This document shows positions 1-5,600 of a stretch of DNA of 6,454 bases, one piece after another. Within the stretch, counting starts at the first letter, position 1. Each line of letters begins with the position of its first letter. Where the stretch lies: NCBI GenBank assembly GCA_949739095.1, contig CATIYX010000073.1, positions 1 to 6,454 of the forward strand, read 5' to 3'. Below the pieces are notes generated by a model, which ran no database searches, was not told the origin of the DNA, and worked only from the letters and a program-made list of their open reading frames with translations. Position numbers and translations under genes: made by a program. Source of the DNA: an uncultured Clostridia bacterium. Its GTDB lineage: Bacteria; Bacillota; Clostridia; RUG12999.

Positions 1-306
1 ATAGTCCCCATAGTGGGAAGAATGCATTTCGTAGCCTTGGAAAGTGATGAACCCCTTCCCCGCCGCTGCCGCTACTAGAGCGCGGATTTCCTCCCAGTGC
101 GCTTTCAGTTTTGCAAATCCCGCTTTGTGATAATCCACCAGAAAGGCGCGCTCCGGTGTGCGCTCCGGAATATCAGGCCACATAGCATGACCCGTCACCA
201 TACAAAAATCCAATTGTTCACGTGCCGCGGCAAGCGCATGTTCCAGACTTCCATATCCATAGGTCATGCCGCAATGGTTATGGATATCGCCAAATAAGAG
301 TTCCAT
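1..306 (-). CDS. PHP / DUF3604-like metal-dependent hydrolase, N-terminal fragment
   Basis: Reading the minus strand from the ATG at 306-304 gives 102 codons with no stop before the left edge, so the gene is partial and its C-terminus lies outside the window. The protein opens with LLFGDIHNHCG (residues 3-13), whose H9 and H11 form the HxH metal-binding motif I of PHP-type hydrolases. TGHAMWPD (residues 38-45) supplies H40 where PHP proteins usually have a TDH-like motif, and GYEMHSSHYGDY (residues 91-102) has E93 and H95 as candidate metal ligands. No signal peptide is visible, so a cytoplasmic location is likely. The start is well supported by an AGGAGG six bases upstream. The family call rests on the ordered motifs; I recall similar GDIHNHCG...DFC.VTGHA.WPD openings among DUF3604/PHP-like proteins. 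The substrate is unknown. The gene lies 489 bp downstream of the SLH gene on the same strand, and a shared function is not evident. Confidence 0.82.
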   Translation of the reverse strand, partial: MELLFGDIHNHCGMTYGYGSLEHALAAAREQLDFCMVTGHAMWPDIPERTPERAFLVDYHKAGFAKLKAHWEEIRALVAAAAGKGFITFQGYEMHSSHYGDY

Positions 307-312
307 AGTTTT

Positions 313-318
313 CCTCCT
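313..318 (-). promoter_or_regulatory. Ribosome binding site of the PHP-like gene
   Basis: The minus strand reads AGGAGG followed by the six-base spacer AAAACT and then ATG. It is a full match to the Shine-Dalgarno core and fixes the start codon at 306. Confidence 0.9.
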
Positions 319-334
319 AATTTCCACTCATTAT

Positions 335-388
335 GAAGGGGGCGAAATCCGGTATCGTACGCCGGACTCCGTCCCCTTCTTATTTTTT
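335..388 (+). terminator. Intrinsic terminator facing the plus strand
   Basis: The arms 335-344 and 370-379 pair (GAAGGGG with CCCCTTC, one G-T pair, then CG with CG). A short internal mismatch region follows, then a second stem 348-353/361-366 (TCCGGT with GCCGGA). Plus-strand bases 380-388 read TTATTTTTT, a good U-tract. Read on the minus strand the same hairpin is preceded by the A-run but not followed by T residues (it continues as ATAATGAG), so it looks one-directional, against the direction of every gene here. On the minus strand it would be a stable hairpin in the leader of the PHP-like gene, about 16 bases before its ribosome binding site. Confidence 0.7.
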
Positions 389-410
389 CATTGAACGTTG
401 TTTCATTGAA
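386..410. repeat. Pair of 10-bp direct repeats, each palindromic
   Basis: TTTCATTGAA occurs at 386-395 and again at 401-410, 15 bp apart. Each copy contains the nine-base palindrome TTCATTGAA, and the six-base palindrome AACGTT (394-399) lies between the copies. Two palindromic half-sites at this distance about 80-105 bp before a start codon resemble an operator, but a regulator binding here is inference. The first copy overlaps the U-tract of the neighbouring hairpin. Confidence 0.5.
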
Positions 411-415
411 TCACA

Positions 416-471
416 GTCGCTCCCGCGACGATGATGTACTTTTGGGAGCAAGGTTACCCAAAACGCGGGGA
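416..471. other. Compound stem-loop with alternative pairings
   Basis: Bases 422-427 (CCCGCG) pair with 464-469 (CGCGGG), and inside this stem 440-446 (TTTTGGG) pairs with 457-463 (CCCAAAA). A 12-base bulge sits on one side and none on the other. The left arm can instead form two other hairpins: 416-420 with 425-429 (GTCGC/GCGAC, loop TCCC), or 419-424 with 444-449 (GCTCCC/GGGAGC). These three options exclude one another. On the minus strand the element would be in the 5' leader of the PHP-like gene. I do not recognise a known riboswitch class. Confidence 0.5.
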
Positions 472-476
472 AGTAT

Positions 477-573
477 AGATAAGAGATAATAGAGAAAAGA
501 GAATGGATAAGAGATGGAAAAAGGTACACAAATATCTACTCTCTATTATCTGTTCTTTCTTATCTATTCTCTT
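477..573. repeat. AT-rich purine/pyrimidine inverted repeat
   Basis: The plus strand is almost all purine and T from 477 to 522 and pyrimidine-rich from 535 to 573. Two pairings are visible: 484-494 with 541-551 (11 bp, perfect) and 497-511 with 559-573 (15 bp with one G-T pair). GATAAGAGAT also occurs as a direct repeat at 478-487 and 506-515. On the minus strand the second arm is followed by a pyrimidine-rich TTCTCTATTATC tract, so weak transcription termination after the SLH gene is possible. It more likely represents a short repeat family expanded in both orientations. Confidence 0.6.
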
Positions 574-630
574 TGCTGATATTGTAGTTGTCCTACAGTA
601 AGTAATCGGAGTCGGTCTACGTTTCCAATC

Positions 631-780
631 ATGGAATGTCCGGACACATGCCGGACATTCCGTACCTTTCGCCGTTCGGAGTGCCGCGTTATGCGGCGCG
701 ACACGAGAGCGAAGAACGGCGCAAGGGGAAATCTCAAGAGGGGATGAATCGATGGCGTAAGCCGGAGAAAATCCCTTCTT
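631..780. repeat. Tripartite palindromic intergenic element (three adjacent stem-loops)
   Basis: Three stem-loops lie side by side. First: 633-643 pairs perfectly with 651-661 (GGAATGTCCGG, 11 bp, loop ACACATG), with weaker closing pairs at 631-632/662-663. Second: 665-677 pairs with 714-726 at 12 of 13 positions (core CGCCGTTC/GAACGGCG), enclosing a 681-687/693-699 hairpin with loop GTTAT. Third: 736-745 pairs with 771-780 (one G-T pair), enclosing a small GGC-GTAA-GCC hairpin at 754-763. None is followed by a T-run in either direction. The element lies 15 bp beyond the stop codon of the SLH gene. Its form matches dispersed palindromic intergenic repeats; copy number elsewhere cannot be judged from this window. 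Confidence 0.65.
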
Positions 781-795
781 GGCACTATGCATTTA

Positions 796-2601
796 TTACT
801 TTTTCAGCAGTTCATAAAGCATTTTACATGCTTGTGCACGTGTTGCGTTTTGCTGCGGCTGGAAAGAACCGTCTTCCATACCGTTCACAATGCCGTTTAC
901 CTGCATTTTACCAACTGCTTCCACTGCATAACTGCTAATTGCCGCTGCATCAATAAACGCCACATCTGCGTCTCCTTCTAGCGGAACACCCACATACTGC
1001 GCCGCACGCACGATAATTACTGCCATATCTTCCCTTGTGATGTTAGCGTTCGGGCTGAATCCGCTACCTGTGCCATTTACAATGCCACAGGCTGCTGCAG
1101 TATGTACCACATCATAGAACCAATCGCTCTGTGCCACATCATCAAACGCCACTTCCCCGGCATCCGCTGTAATCTCTAGTGCGTTCACAATCATTTTCAC
1201 AAATTCTGCGCGCGTCACGCTGCTTTCCGGATCAAATACACCAGTGCTCTTACCGTTTACTACGCCGCGATAATATAGGGCAAGGATGGGTTCCTGTGCC
1301 CATTCAGAACCTGCTAAATCATAGAACACCTGTGTGTTCTCTATGCCGGTACCGCTGCCCGTTCCGGTCCCGCTTCCTGTCCCAGACCCTGTGCCGGAGG
1401 TCGTCGGAATACCCGTCCAGGACCCACCGCCGCCGCTACCGCTACCGCCGCCGCTTCCGGAAGCGGGAGGTATCGTTGTGATGCTATTGTTATTATCCAC
1501 ATCTGCTGCATGCTCCTGCACTTTTGCCGCAAACTGCACCGCAATCTCTACACTAGTCGGCATAGTAAGCCTCATCAAATCGTTAATTACCGCTGCACGT
1601 TTGTTGTCCGAGGACAGTGCGTCATACGCTGTGAAATCAATCCCCAGTGCCGTAGCATTTGTCCGCAACACTTCCTGCATGGTTCCTGACGCCGTGATGT
1701 CGTTGATATAACCTATCAACGCTGCCTTATCAAAAGATGTCCGCGCCGCCGCAATACTTGTTAAATCTCCCTCTGCTGCCAACGCTTGATAGACAATCGC
1801 GCGGTTAGCTGACAGGTTGATTTTTGCATAGTTGCTGCCCTCTCCTGTGGCAAATCCATAATAGCTGTTATATTTTCCTACATATTCTTGCAACTGTGCT
1901 GCATTCTGCGTGCTTTGCAACAGTGCCAGCGCCGCCGGCTGTTCAAACAGCCGTGCAATACGGGTTGTACTTGCTAAATCTTCACCGTCAATTGCCGGGT
2001 CTGCATTCACAATTGCGCCATAGATTGTCTCTGCCAGCGTGCCGGTCAGGCTTTTTTGCGCTTCATCTACCAAATCAGCGTTCATGCCCAGCTTAACGGC
2101 TGCTTCTCTTGTGAATATCTCCTGCAACGCTTCCGCTGACTCTGCCGCCGCAACAGCACGCAGCACCTCCAGCACATCATTGCGGTTGGTGTATTCAATC
2201 ACACCCGACCGGATATCGCCACATGCCAAAATAAACGGATATGTGCCGGTTTCGCCTTCTGCTCCGTTCGGACCTTTTGTCATATCAAATTCAAACTCAA
2301 ACACGCCATCTGAAAAAGACTGCACGGTATCTGTATAATATAGTTTTTCTTCCAGCACGTCCGTCGTTTGCAAAATGCCGCTGGTATTCGTACCCGGCAC
2401 AAACACCATCAGCGTCACACCTGTTTCTTTTTTTGCTGCCAATGCGCCGGAAACATATACGAATCCTGTTTCTGCGTCCACATCAGGGCGGTCAATTTCT
2501 GCAAAAGCGCTACCTGCTGCCAGTGCGCTGGCGGTACACAGCAACAAACATACTGCTGCTGTCAACGCAGCGACCTTACGTGCCACTTTGTTTCTTTTCA
2601 T
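796..2601 (-). CDS. Secreted S-layer homology (SLH) domain protein
   Basis: The 601-residue product is exported and held on the cell wall through C-terminal SLH domains. Residues 1-34 form a signal peptide (basic KRNKVARK, hydrophobic core, likely cleavage after AFA at 34). Residues 36-140 look like an Ig/beta-sandwich domain. Residues about 141-348 hold three related helical segments (141-198, 222-278, 291-348) of the type seen in large clostridial SLH proteins. Residues 378-420 are a Gly/Ser/Thr linker. The SLH domains are at 425-477 (TRAE at 463-466), 483-538 (TRED at 522-525) and 546-601 (TRAQ at 587-590). SLH domains bind pyruvylated secondary wall polymer, and the TRAE-type residues take part in this. 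I chose the ATG at 2601 over an in-frame GTG at 2613 because the GTG overlaps the GGAG ribosome binding site. The gene lies 97 bp after the large modular gene and is probably co-transcribed. No catalytic motif was seen; a structural or anchoring role is inferred. Confidence 0.93.
   Translation of the reverse strand: MKRNKVARKVAALTAAVCLLLCTASALAAGSAFAEIDRPDVDAETGFVYVSGALAAKKETGVTLMVFVPGTNTSGILQTTDVLEEKLYYTDTVQSFSDGVFEFEFDMTKGPNGAEGETGTYPFILACGDIRSGVIEYTNRNDVLEVLRAVAAAESAEALQEIFTREAAVKLGMNADLVDEAQKSLTGTLAETIYGAIVNADPAIDGEDLASTTRIARLFEQPAALALLQSTQNAAQLQEYVGKYNSYYGFATGEGSNYAKINLSANRAIVYQALAAEGDLTSIAAARTSFDKAALIGYINDITASGTMQEVLRTNATALGIDFTAYDALSSDNKRAAVINDLMRLTMPTSVEIAVQFAAKVQEHAADVDNNNSITTIPPASGSGGGSGSGGGGSWTGIPTTSGTGSGTGSGTGTGSGTGIENTQVFYDLAGSEWAQEPILALYYRGVVNGKSTGVFDPESSVTRAEFVKMIVNALEITADAGEVAFDDVAQSDWFYDVVHTAAACGIVNGTGSGFSPNANITREDMAVIIVRAAQYVGVPLEGDADVAFIDAAAISSYAVEAVGKMQVNGIVNGMEDGSFQPQQNATRAQACKMLYELLKK
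1342..1470 (-). repeat. Low-complexity Gly/Ser/Thr linker coding tract
   Basis: Within the SLH gene this tract encodes residues 378-420, first Ser-Gly runs (SGSGGGSGSGGGG), then a short WTGIPTT break, then GTGSG-type repeats. It separates the N-terminal domains from the wall-binding SLH domains and is likely a flexible spacer. The GC-rich, repetitive DNA makes it prone to length change by slippage. Confidence 0.8.
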
Positions 2602-2607
2602 CGTTCT

Positions 2608-2611
2608 CTCC
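2608..2611 (-). promoter_or_regulatory. Ribosome binding site of the SLH gene (decides the start)
   Basis: The minus strand reads GTGGAGAGAACG and then ATG at 2601. GGAG is six bases from the ATG, an ideal distance, while the in-frame GTG at 2613-2611 overlaps it and has no Shine-Dalgarno of its own at a suitable distance. This supports the ATG start. Confidence 0.85.
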
Positions 2612-2630
2612 ACCCGCTTTCTATCGTTCT

Positions 2631-2644
2631 CAGCCCTTCGGCTG
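2631..2644. other. Small intercistronic hairpin
   Basis: In the 97-bp gap between the two surface-protein genes, CAGCC (2631-2635) pairs with GGCTG (2640-2644) around a four-base loop. The minus strand shows no T-run after it, so it is not a canonical terminator. This agrees with read-through from the large gene into the SLH gene. It might slow decay or tune the ratio of the two transcripts. Confidence 0.4.
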
Positions 2645-2698
2645 TCTTTCTCTGTTCATTTAGAACGAACCTATGTCCGCTCCCAAACACATCCATTC

Positions 2699-5600
2699 TT
2701 ATTCTCCATCCACAGCCGCTAAAACCTCCAGTGTTTCGCCGCTAGCACCCAGTCTCCAAATGAAATAGCGAACACTGTAGTTTGCGCCTGCCGGTTTGTG
2801 TACGATTTCCTCGGCGGACAGCGAAACTGCTTCTCCCGTCTTGAGCGTTACTTCTTTTGTTTTCGCTGCCATCAGCGACGGCGCTCCTGTGCTGTTATCA
2901 TAAAGCGCGCTCATCACCAATGCATGGTCGTCGGCACTTTCCAAATTCTTTTTAATGGTAATGCCTGCTGATTCATCCTCAAGGTCAACAAAATAATCTG
3001 AGTCCGGCCGCAACCCTGTTTGGACACCCGGTATCACTGTCGTTGTGGTGAGACGCGTTCTGTCCGGTGTACCTTCGTAAATATCCAGGTTGTCAATATA
3101 AAGCGGTCCGAATACATCCGCCGCATTGATACGAAGCTGTTTCTCTGTATACGGATCACCGTTCAGGTTAAAGGTCGTAGTTGCCGTTTCACCCGTTGCC
3201 GTATTTGTTACAGTAAGCGTAGCGCTCGCAATTGCTCCTGTTGTGGGCGCAATATGCATATCTACGTGGAACCATTGGTTTGGCACATAGCTCAGTTTCA
3301 TATCTACAGCATTTGCTTCAAAGATACCATCTCTTCCGATTTCAAACGGTCGTCTGCCAATGGTCGGATATTGAATCAGCACCATGTAGTCGCCTACTGC
3401 ATAATCTTCTTTAGTACCGATGAAATCAAACGCCACCGTATAGCCCGTTTCACGAGACAGCAGTTCTGTGAGGTTGATGTTCAGTGCACCGTTTTCCATT
3501 TTGAGGGAGTTATTTTCTTTTGCGCCACGATATGCATAGTCCTTTGTCAGGGTTGCTGTCCAGTTATAGTTACCGTTTTCGCTGTTCACAAATGCCTGTG
3601 TCTTGCCGGAACTCGGCAGATTCCAGGTTTCAAAAGTGTTCTGTTCAATCGTTCCCGCCATTTCATCTACTGCAAAGGTGGCTGTAAGCGTCATATTTGC
3701 GGATGGTACGGTGATGGTCAGCGGATTCTGTGTTTGCTGCTCTGTACTTAAAGTAATACCCTCTGCCGACCAACCTGTAAATTTGTAACCCTTTCGTGCG
3801 GTTGCTTCCACTGTGACGCTCGTACCCGCTTCAAATGCCGCACCCGCTGTCGTCACTGCCGCGCTTCCCTGGGCACTGTCCGCAGAAGCTGCCGTCACGG
3901 TATAGGTTTGTAAGCCCGGTGTACTGTTCGCCACTGTAAGAGTCACTGTCGGATTCACACCGCCGTCCATTTCAAAAGTCAGCGTATGGGATCCTACCGC
4001 CAACGCATCCAGATAGGAAGTCGCAATAGTATAGGTATTACCATTTACTGTATAGTCTGTGCCTGCTGTCAATGCCGCGTTACCGTTTTTCAGCGCACTG
4101 AGCGTATAATCTCCTGCATTTAAAGTTACGTCAACTGCTTTATGATTTTCATGACTGCTATATTTATCATAGTTTGCTGCTGCCGGTGTAACCACTGCGC
4201 CTGTCTTTGCCGCAAACGCCGCTGTTAAGGTCACGTCCGCATCCGGCATGGTAATAGTCAGCGGATTCTGCTTCTGCTGTTCCGCGGTCAGGGTAATTCC
4301 TTCTGTCTTCCAGTTCGCGAATTTGTAGCCTGCTGCCGGTGTTGCCTCCACTGTCACACTCGCGCCTGTTTCAAACCCGTTTCCTTCTGTCGTCACTGCC
4401 GCGCTTCCCTGGGCACTGTCCGCAGAAGCTGCTGTTACCATATGAGCGCCTACCGGAGGAGGCGTAGTACCCGGTGCAAGTGTTGGAGTCTTGAGACGTG
4501 TGCGGTCAGGTGTGCCTAAATAGAGGTCGATATTATCAATATAAAGTGCAATATTTTTACAAGTCTGAATTTGGAAATATCCGCAGGCTCTTGCAGCTGC
4601 ATTGGGCCCATAGCTCACACTTCCTGTTTGTCCTGTTGTGGTGTCTGTAAGGATACCAGTCGCGTTTCCGGTCGCCGGTACATACAGTTCTATATGATAC
4701 CAATGATTTGGTGTATATGTCATTGTAGCTCCGCTTTCATCTTTTACCGCCACACCGTTAATTGCAAAACTTCCGTTGGTTTCTACAGCAAATGCTCTGG
4801 TATTTGCTAAGAAAATAAGTTGTAATCGGGTAATACTAGAAAAATCTGCTACATCAAAGGTTCCGTAGAAATCATATGCAAGCGTCCATGCATCCGATAT
4901 CCCATTTGGCGTCATCCCAATATAAAGCGGTTGACTGCCACTTTGTAATAAGAAGGAGGTATTTTTCTCTTTCCCGTTGTCTGCAGCGTCCATTTGCAGT
5001 GAACTATATCCGCTATAGGAATACGCGCCGTTTGCACTACCGGAAACAAATTCTGTCGGCGGTGTTCCTGTTTTATCCGCCCAACTTTCCATGGTGTTTT
5101 GTTCAATGGTTTTGGTGACATTGATAGCAAGACGCGCCGATTTTGAGTCATTTTTTCCGTCATATTCTACGATAAATGCTAGCGTGGTCGTTTTCCCTGC
5201 CTCTTTTGTGTCCAGATAGGAGGTCTTAATTTTGAATTTATTACCGTCTCTTGTATAGTCTGTACCTTCCACCAACACCTCAGCACTGGTTTTTTTAATC
5301 TGCACAAACGTATAGTTGCCAGGGTCAAGCGTTACTTCAATGTCGCTTCGATTTGGCGCATTCTGGTCATAATTCGCTGTCGTTTTGTCGAGACTTGCCG
5401 TGCGTAGTGCTTTAAAATTCGCTGTCAGCGTTACATTGCCCGCCGGCATGGTAAAGGTGGCGGGATTTGCTGTTGCATCCGCCAGAGTCACGCCGTTTGC
5501 CGTCCAATTCACGAATCCATAGCCGCTGTTCGGCGTTGCAGTCACTGTTACTTCTGCCCCCTGTTTCACAGTGGTCCCTTCAGGACTTACAGTCACCGTT

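Larger units (their letters stand above)
3668..4438 (-). repeat. Second R-X2-R block (R4, X2-3, R5)
   Basis: This encodes R4 (666-743), X2-3 (745-836) and R5 (844-922) of the large protein. R4 and R5 are near copies that share VTAASADSAQGSAAVTT and NPLTIT. X2-3 carries an extra KYSSHENHK stretch, and in the 52-residue core it is about four-fifths identical to X2-1 by eye. The block is followed directly by LamG-like domain 2. Confidence 0.8.

Noticed and set aside
474..577. CRISPR array
   Set aside because: The short repeats are irregular, occur in both orientations and lack uniform spacers.
631..780. Canonical intrinsic terminator of the SLH gene
   Set aside because: The stems are strong but no T-run follows any of them on the minus strand.
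454..792. A 112-codon minus-strand reading frame in the intergenic region
   Set aside because: It runs through the palindromic element and the AT-rich inverted repeat, has no clear ribosome binding site, and its translation resembles no domain. It is best explained as chance coding in repeats.
636..981. Plus-strand reading frames of 100 and 64 codons
   Set aside because: They overlap the palindromes and the end of the SLH gene on the opposite strand, with no Shine-Dalgarno and Cys/His-rich shadow-like composition.
2536..2601. Lipoprotein signal in the SLH protein
   Set aside because: The cysteines in the hydrophobic core (C18, C22) are not preceded by a lipobox of the LAGC type, and an AFA cleavage site follows at 32-34, so a standard signal peptide fits better.
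2650..2690. Possible promoter between the two surface genes (TTGGGA, 16 bp, TCTAAA on the minus strand)
   Set aside because: Both boxes match the consensus at only about four of six positions and neither has an extended -10. It is too weak to call.
3020..3751. A 243-codon plus-strand reading frame opposite the large gene
   Set aside because: The minus strand here encodes a clear LamG-like domain and part of an InlB-type repeat. The plus-strand product is rich in Cys, Arg and His with no domain pattern, as expected of an antisense shadow.
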